From: Herminiimonas sp. | GTDB taxonomy: Bacteria > Pseudomonadota > Gammaproteobacteria > Burkholderiales > Burkholderiaceae_D | Reading direction: 5' to 3' | NCBI GenBank assembly: GCA_028292265.1 | Contig: JAQGMR010000058.1 | Span: 1-64,000 of the forward strand | Length of the DNA stretch: 64,000 nucleotides | Part shown: in pieces, positions 1 through 9,502 of the stretch | How the letters are laid out: each line of letters begins with the position of its first letter | Position numbering within the stretch: the stretch's first letter is position 1 | The notes under the pieces: model-generated | Told to the model about the DNA's origin: nothing | Seen by the model: the letters and a program-made list of their open reading frames with translations, nothing else | The model's database searches: none | Translations under genes and position numbers: made by a program

Positions 1-130
1 ATGATTTATGCTCCACGCTTCCTTTCCACACTCGGTTGCCCTCATGCAGTTGCGCTTCACTTCGCTCACTGTGGTCAGCTCGCGGCGGGACTTTCACCCA
101 CAGGAGTGCGCCCATGCTGGGCGCACATGC
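1..130. other. Left-edge non-coding stretch
   Basis: Short open frames occur here but none has a convincing start, ribosome-binding site or family motif. It may be the tail of an intergenic region that continues outside the window. Nothing is recognised in it. Confidence 0.4.
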
Positions 131-164
131 AAAAACGCGGGCGGCCCTTTGGGACCACCCGCGT
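131..164 (-). terminator. Rho-independent terminator of the collagen-like lipoprotein gene
   Basis: Read on the - strand, a 10-bp GC-rich stem (positions 155-164 pairing with 135-144, one G-T type mismatch) encloses a loop and is followed by four T (131-134). It lies about 65 nt beyond the stop codon of the lipoprotein gene, in the right orientation to end that transcript. Confidence 0.7.
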
Positions 165-183
165 CTTTAATTCAAGGCCAACC

Positions 184-219
184 GCGCCAGTCCGATGGCA
201 TTGCGCCTCGGACTGGCGC
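184..219 (-). repeat. Perfect 12-bp inverted repeat in the 3' UTR
   Basis: Positions 184-195 and 208-219 are perfect reverse complements separated by 12 nt. The element starts 8 nt after the lipoprotein stop codon. It has no T-run of its own, so it is either a 3'-end stabilising hairpin or the first half of a two-hairpin termination region with 131-164. Confidence 0.6.
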
Positions 220-227
220 CGTCTGGT

Positions 228-918
<691 letters not shown>

Positions 919-2052
919 ATGAAGCTCTCTCTTTTCATCAGCGAAAACGTCGAGCGTATCGTGTCGGAATGGGAAGCTTTTGCCCTGACCCTGCACCCGG
1001 CTTCACAGGCGATGACGAGGTTGCAACTGCGCGATCACGCAAAACAGATTCTGCTGGCCATTTCGAGCGACCTCGCAACCCCCCAAACTGAAGAAGACCG
1101 CCTGCTCAAATCCAAGGGGCTGAAGGCGGACGCTGCAAGCGAGCAGACCGCCGCTGCCATTCACGGAGCGCTCCGGCATGCCTCCGGCTTTACCCTGCTC
1201 CAGCTCAGTTCCGAATTCCGTGCCATGAGAGCGAGCGTGCTAAAGCTTTGGGCAGCGGACCAACCCCGTGAGAGCCTTGGCTCGCTGGACGACATGGCCC
1301 GTTTCAACGAAGGCATCGACCAGGCGTTGGCGGAGTCGATCGTTCGCTACTCCGAAAGGGTCGAGCGCTCACGAGACATATTCCTGGGGATTCTGGGGCA
1401 TGACCTTCGCACGCCGCTGAATGCGGTAAGCCTTGCCGGCGAAATGCTTTCACACCCGAGCGTGCCGGAGGAAAGGCGGACAGAACTTGCTGTTATTATT
1501 CGACGCAGCTCCGCCACCATGGCGCAAATGATTACGGACCTGCTTGAGTACACCCGTTCATCCCTCGGCGACGGCGTGCCGGTCACGCCTGTCCCGTCGG
1601 ACTTTGACCGTATCTGCAGGGAAGCCATAGCGGAAATCCGCATGTCCCACCCGGAACGAAAATTCAACTTCGATTCGTCGGGCGAACTTACCGGCATGGT
1701 CGATCCGGCTCGGCTGAAGCAGCTTTTGTGGAACCTGCTGAACAACGCCTGCCAACATGGCGCAGCCGATTCCCCGGTCAACGTCGTCGCCCTTGGGGAC
1801 GGCCCGGCAATCACCCTCACGGTGCAAAACTACGGCGAGACGATTCCCGCGGACTTCTTGCAAACCATCTTCGAACCGCTCGTAAGGGTGCCCTCCGACG
1901 ACGACCTGAGGGGCGACTCCACCACCGACAACCTCGGCCTTGGCCTTTACATCGCGAACCAGATCGTCCTGTCCCATAAAGGAACGTTGACGGTGGAATC
2001 CAATGATGCGGATGGAACGACGTTCAAGGCGGTGTTGCCGCGCAAGGTGTAA
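919..2052 (+). CDS. Orphan sensor histidine kinase with RsbRD-type N-terminal domain
   Basis: A 377-residue soluble histidine kinase with no membrane segment. Residues about 10-145 are an all-helical region resembling the RsbRD N-terminal sensor domain. This is followed by a HisKA dimerisation domain with the phospho-acceptor in GHDLRTPLNA (His161). The C-terminal ATPase domain shows an N box (NLLNNACQHG, 272-281), an F-box-like IFEPL (317-321) and a G2 loop GLGLYIA (340-346). The G1 loop reads NYGETIP at 304-310, where many kinases have DxGxG, so that segment is divergent. No response regulator lies nearby, so its partner is encoded elsewhere. The input signal cannot be read from the sequence. 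The Shine-Dalgarno (GGCGG) is weak. Confidence 0.85.
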   Translation: MKLSLFISENVERIVSEWEAFALTLHPASQAMTRLQLRDHAKQILLAISSDLATPQTEEDRLLKSKGLKADAASEQTAAAIHGALRHASGFTLLQLSSEFRAMRASVLKLWAADQPRESLGSLDDMARFNEGIDQALAESIVRYSERVERSRDIFLGILGHDLRTPLNAVSLAGEMLSHPSVPEERRTELAVIIRRSSATMAQMITDLLEYTRSSLGDGVPVTPVPSDFDRICREAIAEIRMSHPERKFNFDSSGELTGMVDPARLKQLLWNLLNNACQHGAADSPVNVVALGDGPAITLTVQNYGETIPADFLQTIFEPLVRVPSDDDLRGDSTTDNLGLGLYIANQIVLSHKGTLTVESNDADGTTFKAVLPRKV

Positions 2053-2224
2053 GTTGAAGTTCACCGTTCGTGCTGCAAAATTAGCGCGCTACGAATTGGA
2101 AGGCCATCGCATCTACGCTGTTCATACAGGGCACGAAGCTGTGCAAAGTGATCGCCACGATCCGAACACCAGAAATTGCGTGTCTTGCACGATATTTCCA
2201 GCAGCGCGCAATAGGTGTTCCAGG

Positions 2225-2824
2225 TCAGATCGTCGCACGCAGTTGCTCCACCAGGATTCTATCCAACAGCCCGACATAAGGCGGTGACTGTCTCAGCCTG
2301 TTCGCGTTTTCGTCTCGTCCAGTCATGGCGGAAATGAGCTCGTCGTCGCTCCCGTCCTCCAAGAGTCTTCGCCATTCATCGTATGCCGAACACCATACAT
2401 TTGTTTGCTTCCAGCGAACGAGGTTGTTGAGGCTACGCGTTCGGACCGTTTTCAGGTCGACTTTTTCGACAACGGCCTCAGCCACTCGAAGTTTGAACAG
2501 GTCGAGTTCTGCCTGCGCGTTACGCATCCTCGCAGTCGTCACACCGACATGGATTGTTACGTCCCCAAGCGTCACCAGCCGATTGACCCGCTTCCCAAGA
2601 CGCGATTTAACCTCCTGTAGCAAGTCCTCCGCCGGCGCCTGCACTCCGGCCCGGAGATAGATGCCGTGCCCGGCTCTTTTCAATACGTTCTCTTGCTCCA
2701 ACTCGCGGAGCACTCGGGAAACATGCCGCGGCTGCCCGCCAAAAGACAAGTCCTGACGGAAAAACACGCGTTTTGGCGATCGGCGAAGGCTTGCCTTCAT
2801 CCTGTCTTTTAGCGAATATTGCAT
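2225..2824 (-). CDS. AbiEi-like (DUF6088-type) putative antitoxin, orphan
   Basis: A protein of about 199 residues if translation starts at 2824; a longer in-frame reading to 2869 is possible. The N-terminal 70 residues (LKDRMKASLRRSP, then VFFRQDLSFGG, then VSRVLRELEQENVLKRAGHGIY) have the pattern of the winged-helix domain of AbiEi-type antitoxins of type IV toxin-antitoxin systems, ending in the typical G-x-G-I-Y turn before the wing. The C-terminal part is less diagnostic. In AbiE systems the antitoxin gene precedes a nucleotidyltransferase toxin (AbiEii). Here no such gene follows on the - strand (the next 170 nt are non-coding and then the oppositely oriented kinase ends). It may be a solitary regulator or the remnant of a lost module. 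The family call is from pattern recognition only. Confidence 0.55.
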   Translation of the reverse strand: MQYSLKDRMKASLRRSPKRVFFRQDLSFGGQPRHVSRVLRELEQENVLKRAGHGIYLRAGVQAPAEDLLQEVKSRLGKRVNRLVTLGDVTIHVGVTTARMRNAQAELDLFKLRVAEAVVEKVDLKTVRTRSLNNLVRWKQTNVWCSAYDEWRRLLEDGSDDELISAMTGRDENANRLRQSPPYVGLLDRILVEQLRATI

Positions 2825-3310
2825 GAGAATTTTCCGCAAACTTTGGCTGTTAGTGTCCCATATTTGCATAGCTGATTCGAAGGATCAAGCGCCGCATTCT
2901 CGGTCTCATGCCTTGAGCCCTGGGCGAAATTCCAGCTGATGGAGGTGGCAAGCGGCCATTCGATTGTCCAAGATGAGCCGACGGGGCCGAAGCAGGCGGT
3001 TTTGCCGGGTCTTCCACGGGACGAGCAGCGTGGCACGGGACTGGTCCGCTGCTGGCGAATGTGTCAGTCATCGCGGCCGCATTTTCAACACGCTTGTTCA
3101 TATCCGTCCTCCGGTGAAGTGCGCAGCCGCCTCTCGCCCGCTCTCCGGGCTTTCAACGTTATCAAGACCCAAGCAATGTGTCGCGGGCCTAGAGGTCTGT
3201 ATGAAGCGGGGCAAGGAAGGCTGCCGCATACTCAAACCAGCGAGCCACCTCGCCTCGCCACTTCCAATTAAGATAAACTGCTGATTCACAACGTCTTTCC
3301 GGCAAACTTC
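2825..3310. other. Intergenic region, about 490 nt
   Basis: Several short open frames exist on both strands but none shows family motifs, a plausible start or sensible composition. It may include decayed sequence next to the orphan antitoxin. An AT-rich GATAAACT at about 3271-3278 could serve as a -10 for the gene at 3311. No RNA gene was recognised. Confidence 0.4.
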
Positions 3311-3676
3311 ATGCGTCTTTCCCGTCTGTACCGTCTATCCCTCACACTCGTCCTGACCTGCAGCGCCCTGCCCGCCTTCGCGCTGGAACGCATGTTCCCG
3401 CCAATCGCCAAGCGGGGCACGCTGTCGATGGAAAATTATCCGACGGTAGCCATGAACGGCGAAGCGCGCCGGCTCTCGGCGGGCGCGTGGATTCGCAACG
3501 AAAACAATACGATCGACATGCCGGTGACGTTGCGGGGTCGCCAGTTTGTCGTCAATTTCACGGAAAACAATCTCGGCGAAATTGACCGCGTCTGGATCCT
3601 CAACCCGACCGAGGCGAGCATGCCGGCGCCCGTCGACCGCAACGCGGCACAATTACCGCTGCAACCCTGGCGCTAG
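3311..3676 (+). CDS. Conserved-looking exported protein of unknown function
   Basis: A 121-residue protein with a cleavable signal peptide (hydrophobic core at residues 8-20, predicted cut after ALPAFA near 24). The mature part is small and soluble, contains no Cys, and is rich in Arg/Asn/Thr, with a WIRNENNTIDMP segment resembling a beta-strand region. No catalytic motif is evident and I do not recognise a named family. It lies 26 nt upstream of miaB on the same strand and could share its transcript. Location is inferred to be periplasmic. Confidence 0.65.
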   Translation: MRLSRLYRLSLTLVLTCSALPAFALERMFPPIAKRGTLSMENYPTVAMNGEARRLSAGAWIRNENNTIDMPVTLRGRQFVVNFTENNLGEIDRVWILNPTEASMPAPVDRNAAQLPLQPWR

Positions 3677-3702
3677 TCTGACCAAGCGACAAGATCTAAC
3701 CC

Positions 3703-5049
3703 ATGCAAAAGCAAAAGAAATTATTCATCAAGACCTTCGGCTGCCAGATGAACGAGTACGACTCGGACAAAATGGCAGACGTACTGAACGCGTCTGACGG
3801 CTATATCAAGACCGACACGCCGGAGGACGCCGACGTGGTGCTTCTGAACACGTGCTCGGTGCGCGAAAAGGCGCAGGAAAAAGTGTTTTCCGACCTGGGC
3901 CGCCTGCGCGAAATCAAGCTGCTGCGGCCGGACATGGTGATCGGCGTTGGTGGCTGCGTGGCATCGCAAGAGGGTGACGCCATCGTGAAGCGCGCGCCAT
4001 ACGTTGACATGGTTTTCGGGCCACAGACGCTGCATCGCCTGCCCGATCTTTTGAACAGGCGACGTGCAAGCGGCCTGCCGCAAGTCGACATCAGCTTTCC
4101 CGAGATCGAGAAGTTTGATCACCTTCCGCCAGCGAAGGTCGATGGCCCGACCGCCTTCGTGTCGATCATGGAAGGTTGCAGCAAGTACTGCAGTTACTGT
4201 GTGGTGCCCTACACCCGCGGCGAAGAAGTCTCGCGCCGCTTTGATGACGTGCTGGCTGAAGTGGCGGGACTCGCGGCGCAGGGCGTCAAGGAAATTACCT
4301 TGCTGGGCCAGAACGTTAACGCTTTCCGAGGCGCCATGTCCGACGGCGAAACCGCCGACTTTGCGCTGCTGATTGAGGTCATCGCGGAAATCGACGGCAT
4401 AGAACGGATCCGCTTCGTGACCAGCCATCCGAAGGAGTTTACGCAGCGCTTGATTGACGTCTATGCACGCGTGCCAAAACTGGCCGACCATCTGTATCTG
4501 CCGGCGCAACACGGTTCGGACCGCATTCTCGCAGCCATGAAGCGCGGCTACACATCCCTTGAATACAAATCCATCCTGCGACGCTTGCGCGAAGTGCGGC
4601 CCAACATCACGATCTCATCTGACTTCATCGTTGGCTTCCCCGGCGAAACCGAAGCCGACTTCGAAGCCATGATGAAGCTAATCGACGATGTCGGTTACGA
4701 CAACAGCTACAGTTTCCTGTTCAGCCCGCGCCCTGGCACACCGGCCGCCAACTTGCAGGACGACACGCCACGCGAAGTGAAGCTGGCGCGACTGCAGCGA
4801 TTGCAGGCCCGCATTATAGAAAACACTCGAGCCATCAGCGCCGCAATGGTCGGCAGCGTTCAGCGCATTCTGGTCGAAGGACCGTCGAAGAAAGACCCCC
4901 TCGAATTGCAGGGGCGCACGGAAAACAATCGGGTAGTGAACTTCGATGGCGGAAACGCTGCCTCAGCCCTCATTGGTCGCATGCTTAACGTGGAGATAAC
5001 CGAGTCGCTCTCGTTCTCACTCCGCGGCAGGATTGCGGCAACTCAATAA
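3703..5049 (+). CDS. miaB: tRNA-2-methylthio-N6-dimethylallyladenosine synthase MiaB
   Basis: A radical-SAM methylthiotransferase of 448 residues, the usual length. It methylthiolates i6A37 in tRNAs that read UNN codons. The N-terminal MTTase domain begins [16 protein letters not shown] and has the auxiliary-cluster cysteines C14, C51 and C85. The radical-SAM core has the CxxxCxxC motif at C159, C163 and C166 ([16 protein letters not shown]). A TRAM domain follows at about 380-445. It leads a tight + strand run with phoH and ybeY, the same order seen in many Proteobacteria. Confidence 0.97.
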   Translation: MQKQKKLFIKTFGCQMNEYDSDKMADVLNASDGYIKTDTPEDADVVLLNTCSVREKAQEKVFSDLGRLREIKLLRPDMVIGVGGCVASQEGDAIVKRAPYVDMVFGPQTLHRLPDLLNRRRASGLPQVDISFPEIEKFDHLPPAKVDGPTAFVSIMEGCSKYCSYCVVPYTRGEEVSRRFDDVLAEVAGLAAQGVKEITLLGQNVNAFRGAMSDGETADFALLIEVIAEIDGIERIRFVTSHPKEFTQRLIDVYARVPKLADHLYLPAQHGSDRILAAMKRGYTSLEYKSILRRLREVRPNITISSDFIVGFPGETEADFEAMMKLIDDVGYDNSYSFLFSPRPGTPAANLQDDTPREVKLARLQRLQARIIENTRAISAAMVGSVQRILVEGPSKKDPLELQGRTENNRVVNFDGGNAASALIGRMLNVEITESLSFSLRGRIAATQ

Positions 5050-6115
5050 TCACCCGACCCTATCTACCTTGGCTTACCATTTGAAAAAAACGCCCGTACA
5101 ACCGCTGGATTTCATTCCGCACCCCGTCGACAACACCCGTCTTGCGCACTTGTGCGGCCCAATGGACGAGAACCTGCGCCAGATCGCGGCGGCGCTCGAT
5201 GTAACGCTGTTCCGGCGCGGCGAAAAATTCGTTGTCAGCGGCACCAACGCCCAGCGCGCGGTGGAAATACTGGAAAAATTCTATGCGCTGGCTCTACGTC
5301 CTGTGTCCGTGGAAGACATCCAGCTTGCATTGGTAGAGCAGCGGGCCGTGATTGCGCATGGCGGCGAAACGCCTGCCATCCTGGCCAAGACACCGGTCGA
5401 AGAAGAAAGCACGGAAATCCCGGTCCTGAAAACCCGCCGCAGCGACCTGCGGGGTCGCACGCCGCATCAGAACCAGTACATCAGATCCATTCTTGAGCAC
5501 GACGCCACATTCGGCATCGGCCCGGCCGGCACCGGCAAGACCTACCTCGCCGTTGCCTGCGCGGTCGATGCGCTGGAACGGGATGCGGTCAAGCGGATCG
5601 TGCTTACCCGCCCGGCGGTGGAAGCGGGCGAACGGCTTGGCTTTCTCCCAGGCGATCTTTCGCAGAAGGTAGACCCGTACCTGCGGCCACTCTACGATGC
5701 GCTCTACGATTTGCTCGGCTTCGACCGTACCCAGAAGATGTTCGAGCGCCAGGCAATCGAGGTCGCACCGCTCGCGTACATGCGCGGCCGCACGTTGAAC
5801 CACGCCTTCATTATTCTGGACGAAGCGCAAAACACGACGCCGGAACAAATGAAAATGTTCCTGACCCGCATCGGCTTTGGCAGCAAAGCCGTAGTCACTG
5901 GGGACATTACCCAGATCGACTTGCAGCGCAGCCAGAAAAGCGGCCTGGTTGACGCGATGAAGGTGCTGGACAAGGTGCGCGGCATGGCGTTTACCCACTT
6001 CACCAGTGCCGACGTGGTTCGCCACCCTTTGGTCGCGCGGATCGTCGATGCCTACGAAGCCGCCAGCAGCATCGGCACACTGCCCGTGCCCTATCGCGAT
6101 GCCGGCAAAAAATAA
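5033..6115 (+). CDS. phoH: PhoH-like ATPase (PhoL type)
   Basis: A P-loop ATPase of the PhoH/PhoL family, with a Walker A GPAGTGKT (residues 163-170 counting from 5033), a Walker [13 protein letters not shown] with D263/E264, and the conserved [10 protein letters not shown] motif. The family is linked to RNA metabolism and sits beside ybeY in many genomes. The start is not settled. The frame opens with a TTG at 5033 that overlaps miaB by 17 nt, with TTG codons also at 5069 and 5081. The first ATG (5162) would delete conserved N-terminal sequence. The segment [11 protein letters not shown] from 5081 looks like a typical family N-terminus. Confidence 0.93.
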   Translation: MRQLNNHPTLSTLAYHLKKTPVQPLDFIPHPVDNTRLAHLCGPMDENLRQIAAALDVTLFRRGEKFVVSGTNAQRAVEILEKFYALALRPVSVEDIQLALVEQRAVIAHGGETPAILAKTPVEEESTEIPVLKTRRSDLRGRTPHQNQYIRSILEHDATFGIGPAGTGKTYLAVACAVDALERDAVKRIVLTRPAVEAGERLGFLPGDLSQKVDPYLRPLYDALYDLLGFDRTQKMFERQAIEVAPLAYMRGRTLNHAFIILDEAQNTTPEQMKMFLTRIGFGSKAVVTGDITQIDLQRSQKSGLVDAMKVLDKVRGMAFTHFTSADVVRHPLVARIVDAYEAASSIGTLPVPYRDAGKK

Positions 6116-6572
6116 GCTTTCGCTGTCAGTCCAGTATGCCGACACGCGACTTCAGCAAGCCTTGCCACGCGAGTCTTTGCGGCGCTGGACGCAGGCTGCG
6201 CTGCTGGCGCCGGCTGAGCTGACTATCCGCCTTGTGGATGCCTCGGAGGGGCGTGGCCTTAACCGCGATTATCGCGGCAAGGATTATGCGACCAACGTCC
6301 TGACCTTTCCCTATACCGAAGATGGCGACCCGGTGACGCGCGCCGACATCGTGCTCTGCACCGATGTCCTGCTGGAGGAAGCGGCACAGCAGGCGATTTC
6401 GGTGGAGCAGCATGCGGCCCATCTGGTGGTGCACGGGGTGCTGCATGCGCAGGGGTACGACCACGAAGACGAGGCGGAAGCCGAAGAAATGGAAGCCCTT
6501 GAAGCTGAGATTTTGGCTAGCCTCGGCTGGCCAGATCCATACCGGCATGAGCGTGAGCCGCTGCCATCCTGA
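6099..6572 (+). CDS. ybeY: Endoribonuclease/rRNA maturation factor YbeY
   Basis: A 157-residue zinc-dependent endoribonuclease acting in 16S rRNA 3' maturation and ribosome quality control. The signature [11 protein letters not shown] gives the three zinc ligands H112, H116 and H122. The upstream core TNVLTFPY is also typical. The ATG at 6099 lies inside the last codons of phoH (17-nt overlap), indicating translational coupling. An in-frame upstream extension lacks family similarity. Confidence 0.96.
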   Translation: MPAKNKLSLSVQYADTRLQQALPRESLRRWTQAALLAPAELTIRLVDASEGRGLNRDYRGKDYATNVLTFPYTEDGDPVTRADIVLCTDVLLEEAAQQAISVEQHAAHLVVHGVLHAQGYDHEDEAEAEEMEALEAEILASLGWPDPYRHEREPLPS

Positions 6573-6716
6573 GTTGCCCGACATGCTGGCCAATGCCGCG
6601 GCGCAATGGATTCGCGCGCCGGACCGGAACTTATGCTCATGTAGTGGACCGAGAATTCCTCATTCGTTGTATCCTATATCCCTTCTAACCTCCGCCGATC
6701 TCGCGGCGAAGACCTC

Positions 6717-7601
6717 ATGCAAGACTATCCCAGTAGTACCCGGCCCCCGGAAACAAAGCCCCACAGATCGCTGTTTGAAAGACTGACAGCCCTGATCGCA
6801 CCCGAGCCAGAAAGTCGCAGCGAACTGCTCGAAGTCCTGCATGACGCCCACGAACGCAATCTGATCGATGCCGACGCACTCTCCATGATTGAGGGTGTGT
6901 TCCAGGTTTCGGATTTGTCCGCGCGCGACATCATGATTCCCCGCTCGCAAATGGACATGATCGACATCTCCAAGCCGATCGAGGAATGGATGCCGCTCGT
7001 GCTGGAAACGGCTCACTCGCGCTTTCCCGCGGTTGAAGGTGAACGCGACAAGGTGATCGGCATTCTGCTGGCGAAAGACTTGCTGCGCTACTACGCCGAA
7101 GATTCCTTCGATGTGCGCGGCATGCTGCGCCCGGCGGTATTCATTCCCGAATCCAAGCGTCTTAACGTTCTGCTGCGCGACTTCCGCGCCAATCGCAACC
7201 ACATGGCAATCGTGGTGGACGAATACGGCGGCGTCGGCGGATTGATCACCATTGAAGACGTGCTGGAACAGATCGTGGGCGACATCGAAGACGAATATGA
7301 TTTCGATGAAGAAGAAGACAACATCCTGGCGCTCGATGCCGGTGAACATGGTCCACGCTGGCGCGTCAAAGCGCTGACCGAGATGGAACAGTTCAATGAG
7401 ACGCTCGGCACCGCATATTCCGAAGAAGACGTCGACACGATCGGCGGCCTCGTTGCAAATCACCTCGGTCGCATGCCGCGCAAGGGCGAAACCTTCGACA
7501 TTGACGGCGCCCGCTTTGAAGTACTGCGTGCCGATGCGCGCCAGGTGCATGTGCTTCTTGTGGAAAAGCTGCCGCCGCCGGTTGAACCGGTAGCGGAATA
7601 G
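6717..7601 (+). CDS. corC: CorC/YbeX-type CBS-domain protein
   Basis: A 294-residue cytosolic CBS-pair protein followed by a CorC_HlyC transporter-associated domain. The CBS region spans about 65-190, with RDIMIPRSQMD at its start and VVDEYGGVGGLITIEDVLEQIVG at its end. The C-terminal domain includes DVDTIGGLV and ends near 285. E. coli CorC/YbeX was linked to magnesium/cobalt efflux and more recently to ribosome metabolism. There is a 144-nt gap from ybeY and only 5 nt to lnt, so it is probably co-transcribed with lnt. Confidence 0.94.
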   Translation: MQDYPSSTRPPETKPHRSLFERLTALIAPEPESRSELLEVLHDAHERNLIDADALSMIEGVFQVSDLSARDIMIPRSQMDMIDISKPIEEWMPLVLETAHSRFPAVEGERDKVIGILLAKDLLRYYAEDSFDVRGMLRPAVFIPESKRLNVLLRDFRANRNHMAIVVDEYGGVGGLITIEDVLEQIVGDIEDEYDFDEEEDNILALDAGEHGPRWRVKALTEMEQFNETLGTAYSEEDVDTIGGLVANHLGRMPRKGETFDIDGARFEVLRADARQVHVLLVEKLPPPVEPVAE

Positions 7602-7606
7602 TCAAG

Positions 7607-9214
7607 TTGCCTGTCACACAGCGGACAGCCGCGGCCGCTCCTGGCCTCTCGCTCGCCGCGCCAGCTTGCCTCGCGGCCGGCGGCCTTTCCGTCCTTGCGT
7701 TCGCGCCCTTTCACTACTGGCCAGTCCAGATCGCGGCAATGACTTTGCTGTTCTGGCACTCGTCGCGCCAAGTCCGAATCCGCGACAGCGCACTGTTGGC
7801 CTGCGCCTACGGCACCGGCTGGTTCGGCGCGGCGGTCTGGTGGCTCTACGTCAGCATGCACGACTTCGGCGGACTGCCCGGCTGGATGGCGGCGCTGGCG
7901 GTCGTGCTGCTTGCAGTCTTCCTCTCAGGCTTTCCCGCGCTGGCGCTCGCGTGCGAGGCCTGGTTCCGGCTACGACGCGGGGTCCGGTGGGAGGTCTCAC
8001 TCTTAGTCGTGCTGCCTGCCCTGTGGATGCTGTCCGAATGGCTGCGAGGGTGGGTGCTGACCGGCTTCCCTTGGGCCGCGACCGGTTACGCCCATACCGA
8101 CAGCCCGCTGGCCGGCTTCGCGCCACTGCTTGGCGTCTATGGACTCGGATGGCTCGCGGCGGTTTTTGCCGCGCTATTGGCGGCTTTATTACTCCGGAAA
8201 CCCCTGACGTCCCTGCAGCGCAACTTGCTAGTGCTGCCAGCGGCGCTCGTGCTTGTGGCCGGCGTACTGCTGCAACAAATTGACTGGACCCATCCTCACG
8301 GCAAGCCGATTTCTGTGCGACTGCTGCAGGGCAACGTACCGCAGGAAATGAAGTTCGACCCAGCCCAAATCCGCGAGAACCTCGACCTGTATCGCGACAT
8401 GATCACGGCCAGCCCGGCCGACCTGGTGGCTACGCCCGAAACGGCGCTGCCGGTTTTGTTGCAGAGATTGCCAGCTGACTTCGTGCAAAGCCTAGTTGGC
8501 TACACGAGTACATCAGGCAGCGCCGTCCTGTTTGGCATACCGGCCGCGGATAGCGCCCAGCACTATGCCAACAGCGTAATCGGACTTGGGCCGAATGCGC
8601 CACCTGGCAGCGCCTATCGCTATGACAAGCATCACCTGGTTCCCTTCGGCGAGTTCGTTCCACCGGGCGCGCGCTGGTTCATCGACATGATGCATATTCC
8701 GCTCGGCGATTTCTCCTCGGGCGGCGTGGCGCAACCACCCTTCGCGGTGCGCGACCAGCAAATAATGCCAAACATCTGCTACGAGGATCTGTTCGGCGAA
8801 GAGATTGCCGCAACCATCCGCCATGCCGTTCTTGCCGGGCGCCCGCAGCCAACCATACTTTTGAACCTCTCAAACATTGCGTGGTTCGGGAACACCATCG
8901 CCTTGCCACAGCACCTTCAGATTTCACGCATGCGCGCATTGGAAGTGCGGCGACCGATGCTGCGTGCGACCAATACCGGTGTCACTGCGGTTATTTCACC
9001 TCATGGCAAAGTGCTCGACCAGCTGAAACCGTACACCCGAGGAATATTGAGCGCGACGGTGCAGGGCCAGTCCGGATGGACGCCCTATTCTCTCTATGGG
9101 AACTGGCTGGTCGTCGTGCTCGCAGCTGCGTTGCTGGCGGTCGTGAGCCTGCGCAGCGGCGGAGGTACTGCAAAAAATGCTCCAGAGAGCCTGAGAGCGG
9201 GGAAAAACCGCTAA
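7607..9214 (+). CDS. lnt: Apolipoprotein N-acyltransferase
   Basis: The inner-membrane enzyme for the last step of lipoprotein maturation, N-acylation of the diacylglyceryl-Cys. It has 535 residues. The N-terminal 220 residues hold about six to seven membrane helices. A periplasmic nitrilase-like domain follows with the catalytic triad E278 (TPETALP), K341 (YDKHHLVPFGEF) and C391 (NICYEDLF). A final helix lies at about 500-520. The start is TTG at 7607, 5 nt after corC, and no better in-frame start precedes the first helix. The lipoprotein at 228-563 would be one substrate. Confidence 0.95.
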   Translation: MPVTQRTAAAAPGLSLAAPACLAAGGLSVLAFAPFHYWPVQIAAMTLLFWHSSRQVRIRDSALLACAYGTGWFGAAVWWLYVSMHDFGGLPGWMAALAVVLLAVFLSGFPALALACEAWFRLRRGVRWEVSLLVVLPALWMLSEWLRGWVLTGFPWAATGYAHTDSPLAGFAPLLGVYGLGWLAAVFAALLAALLLRKPLTSLQRNLLVLPAALVLVAGVLLQQIDWTHPHGKPISVRLLQGNVPQEMKFDPAQIRENLDLYRDMITASPADLVATPETALPVLLQRLPADFVQSLVGYTSTSGSAVLFGIPAADSAQHYANSVIGLGPNAPPGSAYRYDKHHLVPFGEFVPPGARWFIDMMHIPLGDFSSGGVAQPPFAVRDQQIMPNICYEDLFGEEIAATIRHAVLAGRPQPTILLNLSNIAWFGNTIALPQHLQISRMRALEVRRPMLRATNTGVTAVISPHGKVLDQLKPYTRGILSATVQGQSGWTPYSLYGNWLVVVLAAALLAVVSLRSGGGTAKNAPESLRAGKNR

Positions 9215-9502
9215 AATCCATGGTTTTCGGCGCTTGCTGCGATTCGCCTGATGCTGGCGCACTGCCTTCGGGTGAATATCCAGTGTTCTCGTCCCGGTGG
9301 TACTAGTGCTGTTTCGCTAGTCCCTTTTCGCTAGTCTGGTTTCACTAGCCCGGTTTCCTTGGCCCTGGATCGACGGTGCTGGTCCAATGGTGCGACCCCA
9401 TGGTTTGCCCATTGGCGCCGTCAGCATTTGCCAGCCGGTACAGCAACCCCGTCGCGCAGACCTCAACTTGCCGAACCCTAATCGAAACGGCACTCTCAAC
9501 AC
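9215..9502. other. Intergenic region lnt-glyQ with short tandem repeat
   Basis: 288 nt between lnt and glyQ. At about 9303-9365 there is a degenerate tandem array with a period of roughly 14-15 bp, built on TTTCGCTAGTC (copies decay toward the 3' side). No terminator with a T-run, no tRNA and no clear promoter was seen. Confidence 0.45.

Noticed and set aside
2825..3310. Several overlapping 60-110 codon frames on both strands
   Set aside because: No family motifs, starts or ribosome-binding sites; overlapping frames on both strands are typical of non-coding GC-rich DNA.
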